DNA of 42,644 nt from Actinomyces sp. oral taxon 448 str. F0400 (GCF_000220835.1 NZ_GL985606.1:2500610-2543253); one strand, 5' to 3'; positions 26,885 through 35,586 are shown, numbered from the stretch's first letter. The notes: a model not told the origin generated them from the sequence alone. Numbers and translations: made by a program.

Positions 26885-29800
26885 CCATGACCGGTATCGG
26901 TCCCTACGCGGGCACCGAGACCATCGACTTCGACCGTTTCGCCGATTCCGGCCGCTTCCTGCTCACCGGTCCCACCGGTGCCGGCAAGACCACCATCATC
27001 GATGCCATCGTCTTCGCCCTCTACGGGCGGGTCGCCGACTCCGACGGATCGTCCAAGCAGCGCCTGCGCTCCACCCTTGTCGACCCCACCACCCGCTCCG
27101 AGGCGGACCTGACCTTCTCCACCTCCGCCGGCGTCTACCGGATCCTGCGCAGCCCCGAATACCGACGCCCCAAGAAGCGCGGGACGGGTACCACCCGTCA
27201 GAACGCCACCGCCAGGCTGTGGCGGCTGCCGGCCCCCGGCGCGGGCCCCGTCGGCGAGCCCGTCACCCGCCTCGACGACGTCGGCGCCGAGGTCGCCCGC
27301 ATCGTGGGCCTGACTCGGGACCAGTTCACCCAGACGGTCGTCCTGCCTCAGGGACGGTTCGCCCGCTTCCTGCGGGCCACGTCCGCTGAGCGCCACGCCC
27401 TGCTGCGCGACGTCTTCGGCACGGGGATCTTCGACGCCATCCAGGAGCAGGTCGCCGAGCGCAACCGCTCGACCGACCGGAGCACCCAGGCGGCCCGTCA
27501 GGCGCTGCGGGCCCGCGCCGAGCTCGCCGCCCCGCTCCTGGCCGCCCTGCCGGCCCCCGACCCGGCGGGAGACGACGCCGACGAGCCGGGCCCCGCCGAA
27601 TCCGACGCCATCGAGACCGACGCCCCCGTCCCGCACGCCCCGCTCGACCTGGCCGGGCGGCTGACCGCTCTGGCCGACGCCCCCGTCCCGGATGACGCCG
27701 CCGTCGCCGCCGTCACAGAGGAGGCCCTCGCCCGCAGTCGGACCGCCCTGATTCCGCTGGCCGAGGCCGTGGAGCGAACCCGCGACGAGGCGGATGCGGC
27801 GCGCACCGCCGCCGAGGCCGCCGCCGACCTCCGCCAGCGGCTCGACCAGCGCCAGGAGCTCCTGGCGGAGCAGACCCGGCTGGAGGCCCGGCGCACCATC
27901 GACGACGCCGAGGCCGCACGACTGGACGCCGCCCGACGCGCCGCCCGCCTCGCCGCGCCCGTGCGACAGCGCGACCGCGCCCGGCACAACCTCCGGACCG
28001 CCCGGGACCTCGCGATGCGGGCCCTCGATGCCGGTGCCCGCATCGCCCCCGAGAACCGCGATGCCGCCGCGGCGGCCCTGGGAGCGGCGGACGGGGAGCC
28101 GAACCCGGCCCTCCTCCAGCATGCGGAGGAGCTCCTCGGCGCCGCCGCGACCCTCGCCCGGACCCGCGCCGGATCCCTCGAGCCCCTGGTCGACCTCGAA
28201 AGCGGGCTGGCCGACCGACGGACGGCGCTGGCCCGCACCAGGATCAGCCTCGAGGCGCACCGCGCCGAGGCGGACGAACGCATGCGGACCTTGGACGCCA
28301 GGCCCGCCCGCCAGGCCGAGCTCCAGGCGTCCCTCGACGCCGCCCGGCGGGCGGAGGCCGAACTCCCCCGGGCCCGTGTCGAGCATGAAACGGCCACGGC
28401 GCGACGCGATGCGGCCGCCCGCGCGCAGGGCCTCGCATCCCGTCTGGAGGCGAGCGGGCGCGCCGTCGCCGAGGCGGCGGCAGCCGTACAGGAGGCGAAG
28501 GAGCGCGCCGCCGCCCAGCACCGCGCCTGGCTGAAGGCCACTGCCGGATCCATCGTCACCGAGCTCGTCGACGGCGAGCCCTGCCCCGTGTGCGGCTCCA
28601 CCGAGCACCCCGCCCCCGCCGACCTCGAGCCCGGAACCATCAGCCGCGCTCAGGTCGAGCGGGCCGACGCCGACCGCGCTCGCGCCGACGATCTCCTCAC
28701 CCGGCGCGTGCGCGAGCACCACGAGCTCGACCAGGAGTACCGCGCGGCCCTCGACGCCTCAGGAGCCCGTCTCCTGCCCGAACTCGACGCCGCCCTGGCT
28801 AAGGCCGCCGAGCGCCTGGACTCCCTGGCCGAGGCCGCACGCCCCGCCACCGACGTGGCGGAGCGTCTCGCCGGCTTCGCCGATGAGACGGCCGCCATGC
28901 GCGACGCCCTGGAGGCCGATCGCACGGTCCTGGCAGAGAGGGGAGCGCGGCTGGAGTCCGAGCAGACCGCCCTGGATGCCGACCGCGACCGCTGCGCGAA
29001 GGCGGCCGGCGAGGACGCCACCGTCGTCGAGCACCATCGGACGCTCCTGGCATCTGCCGACGACGCCGAGCTGGTGCGCACCCGCCTGACCGAAACCCGC
29101 TCCGCCGTCGACCGGGTCGTTCATGCGTCCGACGACCTGGCCGAAGCCCTGACCGAGGCCGGTTTCACCGACGCGGCTCAGGCCGGGCGGGCGACCCTGC
29201 CGCCGGACGCGCTCACCGCCCTGGCCGAGGACGTCGATCACGTCCGCGCCGAGCGCGAACGCGTCCACCACGCCCTCACCCACGACCCGCGGATCTCAGC
29301 GCTCACGGGCGAGGAGGCCGTCGACGTCGAGGCCGCCCGCCGCCATCGTAAGGCCGCCGAACGCGCCCGTGACGAGGCATTGGCGGCCCATGCCACCGCC
29401 CTGGAGGCGCACCGACGGCTGGAGGAGACTCTGACCGCCGTCGCCGAGGCCGCGGCGCGTCTGGCCGGAGCCCTTGAGGAGGCGCGGGCGCTCACGCGGG
29501 TGGCGGCCCTCGTCGCCGGGCGCAACGATGCCGTCACGCCCCTGGCCACGTGGGTTCTGCTCGACCGCTTCGCCGAGGTCCTCATCTTCGCCAACGACCG
29601 ACTCGCCCAGATGTCGTCGGGCCGCTACGAGCTCGTGCGCGTCGACGACGAGGCCGGCTCGGCCGCTCGCCGCGACCGTGGCCTGGGGCTGGGCGTCATC
29701 GATCGCTTCTCGTCCGGCGGCGTGCGCGATCCTCGGACGCTCTCGGGCGGGGAGACCTTCTACGTCTCCCTATCGCTGGCCCTCGCCCTGGCCGACGTCG

Positions 29801-30033
29801 TCACCGCCGAGTCCGGAGGCGTGTCCATGGAGACCCTCTTCGTCGACGAGGGCTTCGGCGCCCTCGACCCCGAGACCCTCCAGATCGTTCTCGCCGAGCT
29901 CAGCAGGCTTCAGGCGGGCGGGCGCACCGTCGGCATCGTCTCCCACGTCGAGGAGCTGCGCCGTCAGATCCCCGACCGCATCGACGTCACCGGGACACCA
30001 TCGGGCTCGACGCTCACGGTCACCGCCCCGTGA
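26866..30033 (+). CDS. sbcC: Exonuclease SbcC (Rad50-like SMC ATPase)
   Basis: SbcC is the ATPase partner of SbcD. The 1055-residue chain has Walker A GPTGAGKTT at 35-43 and the Q-loop region FTQTVVLPQGRFARFL near 159-174. Two long Ala/Glu/Arg-rich coiled coils flank the zinc hook CPVCGS (Cys573 and Cys576). The ABC signature LSGGETF begins at residue 959 and is followed by Walker B METLFVDEGFGALD near 985-998. The length is normal. The start overlaps the sbcD end, with GAAGGAAG just upstream, so the pair is translationally coupled. A GC-rich hairpin lies after the stop, in the gap to the convergent DUF6912 gene. Confidence 0.95.
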   Translation: MRLHALTMTGIGPYAGTETIDFDRFADSGRFLLTGPTGAGKTTIIDAIVFALYGRVADSDGSSKQRLRSTLVDPTTRSEADLTFSTSAGVYRILRSPEYRRPKKRGTGTTRQNATARLWRLPAPGAGPVGEPVTRLDDVGAEVARIVGLTRDQFTQTVVLPQGRFARFLRATSAERHALLRDVFGTGIFDAIQEQVAERNRSTDRSTQAARQALRARAELAAPLLAALPAPDPAGDDADEPGPAESDAIETDAPVPHAPLDLAGRLTALADAPVPDDAAVAAVTEEALARSRTALIPLAEAVERTRDEADAARTAAEAAADLRQRLDQRQELLAEQTRLEARRTIDDAEAARLDAARRAARLAAPVRQRDRARHNLRTARDLAMRALDAGARIAPENRDAAAAALGAADGEPNPALLQHAEELLGAAATLARTRAGSLEPLVDLESGLADRRTALARTRISLEAHRAEADERMRTLDARPARQAELQASLDAARRAEAELPRARVEHETATARRDAAARAQGLASRLEASGRAVAEAAAAVQEAKERAAAQHRAWLKATAGSIVTELVDGEPCPVCGSTEHPAPADLEPGTISRAQVERADADRARADDLLTRRVREHHELDQEYRAALDASGARLLPELDAALAKAAERLDSLAEAARPATDVAERLAGFADETAAMRDALEADRTVLAERGARLESEQTALDADRDRCAKAAGEDATVVEHHRTLLASADDAELVRTRLTETRSAVDRVVHASDDLAEALTEAGFTDAAQAGRATLPPDALTALAEDVDHVRAERERVHHALTHDPRISALTGEEAVDVEAARRHRKAAERARDEALAAHATALEAHRRLEETLTAVAEAAARLAGALEEARALTRVAALVAGRNDAVTPLATWVLLDRFAEVLIFANDRLAQMSSGRYELVRVDDEAGSAARRDRGLGLGVIDRFSSGGVRDPRTLSGGETFYVSLSLALALADVVTAESGGVSMETLFVDEGFGALDPETLQIVLAELSRLQAGGRTVGIVSHVEELRRQIPDRIDVTGTPSGSTLTVTAP

Positions 30034-30072
30034 GGGCCCCGCCGGATCCGCCGCGCGCCTATCCGCCGCGGG

Positions 30073-30109
30073 CCGGCGCCCGACCCGACCTGCGTTCGGG
30101 GCGCGCCGG
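30073..30109. terminator. Bidirectional hairpin between sbcC and the DUF6912 gene
   Basis: CCGGCGC (30073-30079) pairs with GCGCCGG (30103-30109), and CCGA/TCGG inside the loop can extend the structure. It lies in the 77-base gap between two convergent genes. There is no T-tract. Confidence 0.4.
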
Positions 30110-30110
30110 A

Positions 30111-30578
30111 TCAGCCCAGCTCGTCCGCCAGCACCGCCCGCTCGGTCGCATCGAACCACAGCAGGTCGGCCTCGGCAGCCCGTTCGAAGGCCTCCTCGTC
30201 GCCCGTGCGCGCCCTGCGGACGTCGGTCCGCGCCGCCGGCTCATCGACCAGCAGCGCGGCGACCGCCTCCCATGCCACCGGCGCCGTCACCTCGACCGTG
30301 CCGGGGAGCACGTCCTCGCTCACCGGGAGTTCGCTCGCCTTCGCCTCATCCACGTCCGCGGCGATGACGACGCGCCGGTCCGCGGCCCCCTCCGCATCCG
30401 GCTCGGCGAGTCTGACCAAGGAGGCGTCGGCGGCGCACAGGCACGCCGAGGCCTCCAGGCTCTCCCGGTCCTCGCCGGGCAGGGCCGCGGCCAAAGAGGG
30501 TGTGGCGGCATGAGCGGTCCGGGGGCTGATCCAAGGGGCGGACAGGTCGGCGGCCGTCGCGGGCAGGTAGATGCGCAT
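30111..30578 (-). CDS. Conserved actinobacterial protein, DUF6912-like
   Basis: This 155-residue soluble protein starts MRIYLPAT, has HAATPSLAAALPGEDRESLE near residues 23-42, and ends with DLLWFDATE. That pattern matches the actinobacterial family DUF6912, whose function is unknown. It is the last gene of a minus-strand operon after the SAF-domain and CpaE-like genes, 12 bases behind the latter. CACACT lies six bases before its ATG and there is no Shine-Dalgarno site, so it may also have its own leaderless transcript. Its conserved neighbours are the only clue to its role. Confidence 0.72.
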   Translation of the reverse strand: MRIYLPATAADLSAPWISPRTAHAATPSLAAALPGEDRESLEASACLCAADASLVRLAEPDAEGAADRRVVIAADVDEAKASELPVSEDVLPGTVEVTAPVAWEAVAALLVDEPAARTDVRRARTGDEEAFERAAEADLLWFDATERAVLADELG

Positions 30579-30590
30579 GGCCCCAGTGTG

Positions 30591-32306
30591 CTACTCGGCG
30601 CGGCCCCGGCGCCGTCGCTCCATGCGCGTCACCGGACCGCCCGTGCCCGCGGGCCCGCTGCGCATCCGGCTCGGGGGCTGAGGTCGGGAGGACGCGGGAC
30701 GTTCGGGCGGTGGCGGCGGTGGCGCAGGGGCCGGCGCGGGCGTCTGCTCCGTCTCCGGCGGGAAGGCGGGGAGCGGGACGGAGGTCGTCCGAAGGCGCGC
30801 CGAGGTCCGCTGCGCTCCGCCGGGCCGTGCCGGGCGGTGCCTGGGGCGGGACGCCGCCGCGCGCCGCGAGCGCCTGAGTCCGCGGCGTCGCTTCGCTCCG
30901 GAGGCCTTCGGGGCGACGGTCGGGTCGATCCGGTGGGCGAGCTCGGTCAGCGCCCGCCCCAACGCGCTCCCCGGCGCCGCCTCGGTGACGGCCCGACCCT
31001 CCATCAGGCACCGGTCCGCCGTCGCCGGGTCGTCCGGGACGAGCGTCACCTCATCGAGACTGCCGTAGCGGTCGAGAGCGTCTCTGACGGCTCGGCGAGG
31101 GGAGGGGCCCGCGATACCGGAACGCACCCGCGTGACGACGACCTCGATGCGCCCGGTGGGCCGCGCCTCATCCTCGAAGTCGCCCAGCAGCTGCAGGAGC
31201 CGGCGCACCCCGACGGGATCCGCCCCGCTCACCACCAGAACGACGTCGGCATTGCGCACGAGGTCGGCCGCGACGGCGCCCCTGCCGGGCTCCAGGGTGT
31301 ACTCGTCGACGGAGTCGTCGATCGGTCCGCCGGCGACGTCGATGACCGTCCACGCCGCCAGGCGCCGACAGCGCGCCCACACCTCGGCCATGGCCGCCGG
31401 CGGGAGCTCGCGCCATCGTCCCGGGCGCCCCAGGCCGGACAGCAGACGCTCAAGCTCCCCGAAGGGAACCAGGAGGGACTCCAGGGCCTCGTCGTCCAGC
31501 CGCCCGTGCCCGGCCAGGCGAGCAGCGGTGGCCAGGCCGGAGGAGTCCTCCGGCAGCCCCAGCACCTGGGTGAGACAGGGGGCCTCCACGTCGGCGTCGA
31601 CGAGGATCGCCCCGCCGGCGGTCGCCAGAGTGTGGGCCAGCGCCGTCGCGATCGTCGTCCGTCCCGAGGACCCGCGAGGCCCCCACACCACCGCGAGCCT
31701 GCCGCCCGGGCCGGTGCTGGACGTCCCGAACCCGCGGTCGGGGTCGGGGGTCGGGGGCGTGCGCGCCCACAGGGGGGTGTTCGGGATCGGCGCATCCGGA
31801 TCCGCGGTCTCATCGACCCGCTCCGGTGTGGCCGGGGTCTGCAGGATGACATCCTCCAACTCGGTCCACAGCCGGTCGTCCGCGCCAGTATCGGGGACGG
31901 GCGCGGTGCGGAGAGATTCGGGAGGTTCGGCCCTCTCGCCCCGACCCGCCTCCAGGGCGTGGGCGAGAGCCTGCAGGCGCGCTCTGACCGCGTCCGGCCG
32001 GGTCCGGCGATCTTCGACCGGCCAGCCGACCGTGGCCCACCGCTCGACCTGCTCGGCGGGGGCCAGGATGATGCCGGTCACCCCGGCGTGCTCGAGGCGG
32101 TCCAGGACGGAGCGATCGAGTTCGTCGAATTCCGTGTCGGCGACGACAAGCGTGGCCAGGCCCGCCATAGCGGCGCTGAGCAGCTCGGCCGTGTCCGCGC
32201 AGCGGCGCACCACGCGCAGCCCGGAGCCACGCGTGTCGATCGCCCGCAGCAGGTCGGCGTCGTCACCGGAGAGTGCGAGCAGGACGCCGTGCAATCGCTG
32301 GTCCAT
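30591..32306 (-). CDS. CpaE/TadZ-like P-loop ATPase, degenerate Walker A
   Basis: The 571-residue protein has a receiver-like N-terminal region (about 1-120), an acidic linker, a MinD/ParA-type P-loop domain (about 205-440) and a basic, Pro-rich tail. The P-loop reads GPRGSSGRTTIA near 209-220, with Arg where the usual catalytic Lys stands. ILVDADVEAP and WTVIDVAGG follow as the Walker A' and B regions. CpaE/TadZ proteins place Tad pilus machinery at the cell pole, but no pilin, secretin or Tad ATPase gene is here, so that role is not supported. The ATG at 32306 is preferred: GGGAG is five bases upstream and the start is one base after the SAF gene. The frame extends 14 codons further. Confidence 0.7.
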   Translation of the reverse strand: MDQRLHGVLLALSGDDADLLRAIDTRGSGLRVVRRCADTAELLSAAMAGLATLVVADTEFDELDRSVLDRLEHAGVTGIILAPAEQVERWATVGWPVEDRRTRPDAVRARLQALAHALEAGRGERAEPPESLRTAPVPDTGADDRLWTELEDVILQTPATPERVDETADPDAPIPNTPLWARTPPTPDPDRGFGTSSTGPGGRLAVVWGPRGSSGRTTIATALAHTLATAGGAILVDADVEAPCLTQVLGLPEDSSGLATAARLAGHGRLDDEALESLLVPFGELERLLSGLGRPGRWRELPPAAMAEVWARCRRLAAWTVIDVAGGPIDDSVDEYTLEPGRGAVAADLVRNADVVLVVSGADPVGVRRLLQLLGDFEDEARPTGRIEVVVTRVRSGIAGPSPRRAVRDALDRYGSLDEVTLVPDDPATADRCLMEGRAVTEAAPGSALGRALTELAHRIDPTVAPKASGAKRRRGLRRSRRAAASRPRHRPARPGGAQRTSARLRTTSVPLPAFPPETEQTPAPAPAPPPPPPERPASSRPQPPSRMRSGPAGTGGPVTRMERRRRGRAE

Positions 32307-32307
32307 C

Positions 32308-32973
32308 TCAGCTCCCGGTGCCGGTCGGTACCAGGACGAGGGCGCCATCGCCCCCGATGGCGGTGAGCACCGCGGACACGGAGTCGGCCGGAACGAGGAC
32401 CTCGACCTCGGTGGTCTCCTTGCCGATCAGACTCGTGCCCTTGTCCCCGATCGTGGAGACGGTCAGATGCTCGGCGACGACCTCGGCCCGCTCGCGCGCC
32501 TCCTCGGCAGTGACCTGGGTGGCGGGCAGAACCCACAGGTCGACGACGTCGCCCGTGCCAGTGCCGGCGGGCAGCCCCGAGGAGACCTCCAGGACGATCG
32601 GCCGCAGGTCGTCGGGCGTCCGAATCCCCACGGCGGCCTCGGGCAGAAGCTCCCCGGCGCTCAACGACCTCTGCGCCACGGCGGCCTCGGGCAGCTGTCC
32701 GGCGAGGACGTAGGCGTCCGTGCCGGGATGCGCGTCGACCAGGGTCAGGATGCCGTCGGCGGTCAGGTCCTGCCCCGGGGCGACGTCGCGGGTCAGAATG
32801 TAGACCTGCTGGGTGTCGGCGGCGGCGTCCACCGCCCACGTGCCCAGTGCGACGGCGGCACCGATGAGGGCCAGCCCCCCGGCCAGGCGCGGATCTCGCC
32901 AGGTGGGGCGCCGTCTGCGGGCGGGACGTGCGGGGTCGGCGGCCCGTGCGGGGTCGCGGCGGAAAGGGGCCAC
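32308..32973 (-). CDS. SAF-domain membrane protein (CpaB-like)
   Basis: This 221-residue protein has a basic N-terminus, one transmembrane helix (about 31-51, GLALIGAAVALGTWAV) and an extracytoplasmic SAF domain. The domain shows ILTRDVAPGQDLTADGILTL (about 58-77), then RSLSAGELL and a C-terminal VEVLVPADSVSAVLTAI strand. In Tad systems the related CpaB/RcpC proteins contact the periplasmic face of the assembly; here no Tad genes surround it. The start is GTG at 32973, with a perfect AGGAGG five bases upstream. It heads the operon with the CpaE-like and DUF6912 genes and is divergent from the small HTH gene. Confidence 0.75.
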   Translation of the reverse strand: MAPFRRDPARAADPARPARRRRPTWRDPRLAGGLALIGAAVALGTWAVDAAADTQQVYILTRDVAPGQDLTADGILTLVDAHPGTDAYVLAGQLPEAAVAQRSLSAGELLPEAAVGIRTPDDLRPIVLEVSSGLPAGTGTGDVVDLWVLPATQVTAEEARERAEVVAEHLTVSTIGDKGTSLIGKETTEVEVLVPADSVSAVLTAIGGDGALVLVPTGTGS

Positions 32974-33073
32974 GGGATCCTCCTGATCATTCGTGACGCC
33001 CTTGGGCAGCCGGTGAGGGTTCTTGGCTATCCACAGGGGCGTTCAGGGATGGCGCGTCGCGCGCCGGGGGTGT

Positions 33074-33079
33074 CATCAT
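33074..33079 (+). promoter_or_regulatory. Candidate -10 element for the small HTH gene
   Basis: CATCAT (four of six to TATAAT) ends six bases before the ATG and no Shine-Dalgarno site is present, matching the leaderless pattern at moaA, mogA and hisN. Confidence 0.4.
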
Positions 33080-33085
33080 CGTGCC

Positions 33086-33307
33086 ATGAAAGACAAGTTT
33101 CTGACCATTGCTGAGGTCGCCGAAAACCTCCAGCTGTCCGCCCAAGGCGTACGGTCGCTCATTCAGTCCGGGGACCTGCCGGCGATCCAGGTCGGCGCCC
33201 GGCACTTGTGGCGGGTGCCCGAGAGCGCCTTCGAGGCCTATATCGAGCGTCAACTCAAAGCGACGCGCGAGATGGTCGCCGCGGGCCGCCCCATGGAGAA
33301 CGACTGA
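33086..33307 (+). CDS. Small helix-turn-helix protein (excisionase/BldC-like)
   Basis: This 73-residue protein is almost entirely one MerR-type HTH domain: FLTIAEVAENLQLSAQGVRS at 5-24, then LIQSGDLPAIQVGARHLWRV near 25-44, and an AFEAYIERQ helix. It has the size and pattern of actinobacterial BldC-like or 'excisionase family' DNA-binding proteins. Its targets are unknown. It is divergent from the SAF/CpaE-like operon with 112 bases between the starts, so it may regulate that operon, which is inference from position. Homologues beside SAF and CpaE-like genes are familiar in Actinobacteria. No phage genes are nearby, so an excisionase role is unlikely. Confidence 0.82.
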   Translation: MKDKFLTIAEVAENLQLSAQGVRSLIQSGDLPAIQVGARHLWRVPESAFEAYIERQLKATREMVAAGRPMEND

Positions 33308-33314
33308 TCAAAGG

Positions 33315-33348
33315 GGTGAGCACGCTCCGGGGATGCGGCGCGCTCACC
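33315..33348. terminator. Bidirectional hairpin between the HTH gene and the next convergent gene
   Basis: GGTGAGC (33315-33321) pairs with GCTCACC (33342-33348) across a 20-base GC-rich loop. The right arm overlaps the stop codon of the minus-strand gene. No T-tract. Confidence 0.45.
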
Positions 33349-33901
33349 TGCTGCGAAGGACGTCGAGAGCCGTCAGGCAGACGGTGACGACGCCGGTGCG
33401 CGGCGCACCACCCGCAGGACGCGGATCGCCGCTGCCCCCGTGTGGACCGTCGACGAGGATGTCGATGTAGTCCGCCCCCACTCGTCCGATCCGGCCGATG
33501 ATGTCGCCGGCGGAGGTCACCGCCCGCACGCGCGCACCGGTGCGCGCCAGTTCGCGTGCAGCGGCCTGAAAAGTCGGCCGTCGGTGCCTGTCCGGCTCAG
33601 GTGAGGGGCCGGGCAGAGGCGAGAGGAAGGCGAGTGAGCCGGTCGGGACGAGCGCCTGGAGGCCGTCCCCCTCCTCGACAAGCACGAAGCCGTCCTCCGC
33701 CCGCGTCAGCACCCCGTCGACGGGCACACCGCCGCAGGTGCGCAGGCGCACGGTGCGCCCGAGCGCCCCGCGCAGCCGGTCGGCCACCCGCAGCGAGGCG
33801 ATCTCAGCCTCTGCCAGGTCCGCCGCCTGCGCAGCGATCTCAGCACGGCGCTCGGCCTCGAAGCGGCTCTCGAGATCGGCCAGCAGCGCATCCCAGTCCA
33901 T
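33344..33901 (-). CDS. Conserved actinobacterial hypothetical protein
   Basis: The product is 185 residues, with no signal peptide or membrane segment. An N-terminal acidic helix (MDWDALLADLESRFEAE, then an Ala-rich stretch to about residue 40) is followed by two beta-rich segments: LGRTVRLRTCGGVPVDGVL near 46-64, and VRAVTSAGDIIGRIGRVGAD near 124-143 ending in YIDILV. They could be repeated small barrels; that is inference from pattern only. Genes of this kind commonly sit between the SAF/HTH group and the LysM/secA group in Actinobacteria, but I know no assigned function. It starts at 33901 and is divergent from the LysM gene with 185 bases between. Confidence 0.65.
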   Translation of the reverse strand: MDWDALLADLESRFEAERRAEIAAQAADLAEAEIASLRVADRLRGALGRTVRLRTCGGVPVDGVLTRAEDGFVLVEEGDGLQALVPTGSLAFLSPLPGPSPEPDRHRRPTFQAAARELARTGARVRAVTSAGDIIGRIGRVGADYIDILVDGPHGGSGDPRPAGGAPRTGVVTVCLTALDVLRSR

Positions 33902-34018
33902 GGCCGCAGCTCACCACCTCGCCCGGCCGGCCGCAAGACGGTGGACGCACCGAAGCGGTCGACCTTCGACCGTCCCCCGACCGGCGCAGCACTCGATGGG
34001 ACGAAATCACCATACCCC

Positions 34019-34047
34019 TTGACAGACTCCAAATAATCTAGCAATAT
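34019..34047 (+). promoter_or_regulatory. Promoter for the LysM-domain gene
   Basis: A perfect -35 TTGACA (34019-34024) is followed after 17 bases by CAATAT (34042-34047), in a conspicuously AT-rich stretch (34005-34075). This would give a leader of about 33 bases. It is the best sigma-70-type promoter seen in the window, although the -10 matches at only three positions. Confidence 0.55.
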
Positions 34048-34086
34048 CAAATCACTTCAAACACCATCATCAACGACGGAGAACCC

Positions 34087-34911
34087 ATGCGTGTCGTGAC
34101 CCACCTTACCGTCATCGCCCTGGTTGCCGCGCTCGGTACGGTGACGCTGGCAACCAGCGCTTGGTCGGCGGGGGGCGCTCTCGCGGCCGTTCCGGCCGCC
34201 TGGTGGAGCACGACCCAGATCGCTCAGAGCGCGGTCGTCCTCGCATGCGGCCTCGGAGCGGCGGGTTGCCTGTGGCACCTGGTCTCAGTGGGGATCGCGC
34301 TGGTCGTTCTGTTCGAGGACCGCTCGGCCACGGCTGACGCTCACCGCGGGCGGCCGGACCGCACGACCGCCGGAGGGGCGCATGCCCTGCTCCAGCGCTG
34401 GGGAGCTCCGCTTGTCCGCCGGGTCACCGCCAGCGCCGTGATCGCGGGACTGACGATCGCTCCCGCCGCCGCCGCGCAGTCCTCCGTCCCCGACGACCTG
34501 GGCTGGCAGACGACCTCGAGCGGACCCTCCCTCCCCAGCGCCGAGTCCGCTCCGCAGGGAACGGAGATCCCGGCCGACGAGGTCCCAACCGACACCGCCG
34601 ACGGGACTTCCGCGGTGCCCGACCCGCAGACGCCCAACTCCGCTCCCCGAACCGGCGAAACGCCGGATGCCGCCTCACCGACGCACGTCGTCGCCCCCGG
34701 GGAAACCCTGTGGTCGATCACCGAGGACGCCCTGGGAGCCGGCGCCACCGACGAGCAGGTCGCACGCGCCTGGCCCCGGGTCTACGAGGCCAACCCCGAG
34801 CAGATCGGCGCCGACCCGTCCCTCATCCATCCGGGCGCCACTCTGCGGCTGCCCGCCGCAGCTCGGTCATCATCGCCGCCCCAGCAACCGACCCGACCAG
34901 CCCAATCCTGA
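34087..34911 (+). CDS. Membrane-anchored LysM domain protein
   Basis: This 274-residue protein has an N-terminal hydrophobic segment (about 4-24), a second (about 46-77), and a third around 118-132 ending APAAAAQSS that resembles a signal-peptide cleavage region. A disordered acidic Pro/Thr linker leads to one LysM domain at about 200-258: HVVAPGETLWSITEDALG, then RVYEANPEQIGADPSLIHPG and TLRLP. LysM binds peptidoglycan, so the C-terminus is probably outside the cytoplasmic membrane. The role is likely cell-wall related, but no catalytic domain is present. A strong promoter lies upstream. It is followed after 37 bases by the Rv3235-like gene, probably in one operon. Confidence 0.82.
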   Translation: MRVVTHLTVIALVAALGTVTLATSAWSAGGALAAVPAAWWSTTQIAQSAVVLACGLGAAGCLWHLVSVGIALVVLFEDRSATADAHRGRPDRTTAGGAHALLQRWGAPLVRRVTASAVIAGLTIAPAAAAQSSVPDDLGWQTTSSGPSLPSAESAPQGTEIPADEVPTDTADGTSAVPDPQTPNSAPRTGETPDAASPTHVVAPGETLWSITEDALGAGATDEQVARAWPRVYEANPEQIGADPSLIHPGATLRLPAAARSSSPPQQPTRPAQS

Positions 34912-34948
34912 CATCACACTCACCAACACCCTGCAACAGGAGGCCGCC

Positions 34949-35557
34949 ATGACCACCACTATGACCCCGTCCCCCGAGGCATCCGCCGGAAAGGCCGGTT
35001 CAAACGGTTCGTCCGGTTCAACGCCCGATCGCCGGGAACCCGGCGCGCAGGCTCCCCGCACCCCTAGCACCGTCACCCGCATGCCGGCGGGAAAGATCCT
35101 CGCCCGTGCGCCCCGGACGAGCGCCGAACGTCGACGGTGGGACCGTCTGCACTTCCAGACCGAGCTCAGCCGCCAGTGGGCGCGCTCACGGCGGTGCAGG
35201 CCGGCGACCCCCCAACTCCGCAGCGACATGCCGGACCCGCGCCGTCACGCGGCCCGCGTTGTGACCGCGGCCGCGGAGGTCCTCAGCGGGCACAGGCCGG
35301 TCGACCATCTGGCGCGATGGACCACCCCGGAGATGTTCGAGGCCCTGGCTCGGCGTTCCGGTCTGTCTCAGCGCCTGCCGGGCTCTTCGGCCAGCCGCAC
35401 CAGGCCCAGGGCGCGTCACATCCACACCCAGTTCACACTGTCGGGCAACTGCGAAGTCGCCGTCCTTCTCGATGACGGCCCTCGGGTCAGGGCCGCGGCC
35501 GCCCTCCTGGTGCCCCGCCGCGGCAGATGGGTGATGTCGGTTCTCGAGATCGGCTGA
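34949..35557 (+). CDS. Rv3235-like conserved actinobacterial protein (DUF6459-like)
   Basis: The 202-residue protein has a disordered N-terminal half (about 1-90, Ser/Pro/Arg-rich). The conserved domain runs to the end: ARVVTAAAEVLSGHRPVDHL near 100-119, RWTTPEMFEALARRSGLS, an IHTQFTLSGNCEVAVLLDDG strand pair and the ending RGRWVMSVLEIG. It matches proteins next to secA in many Actinobacteria (Rv3235 type). No enzymatic motif is visible and the function is unknown. AGGAGG is five bases before the ATG at 34949. It is convergent with secA, with a hairpin in the gap. Confidence 0.72.
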   Translation: MTTTMTPSPEASAGKAGSNGSSGSTPDRREPGAQAPRTPSTVTRMPAGKILARAPRTSAERRRWDRLHFQTELSRQWARSRRCRPATPQLRSDMPDPRRHAARVVTAAAEVLSGHRPVDHLARWTTPEMFEALARRSGLSQRLPGSSASRTRPRARHIHTQFTLSGNCEVAVLLDDGPRVRAAAALLVPRRGRWVMSVLEIG

Positions 35558-35586
35558 GGCGCACCCGGCAAACTCGCGGCCGCAGG

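Noticed and set aside
33086-33307. A phage excisionase
   Set aside because: The domain is excisionase-like, but no integrase, attachment site or phage gene is near, and the protein sits in a conserved actinobacterial neighbourhood.
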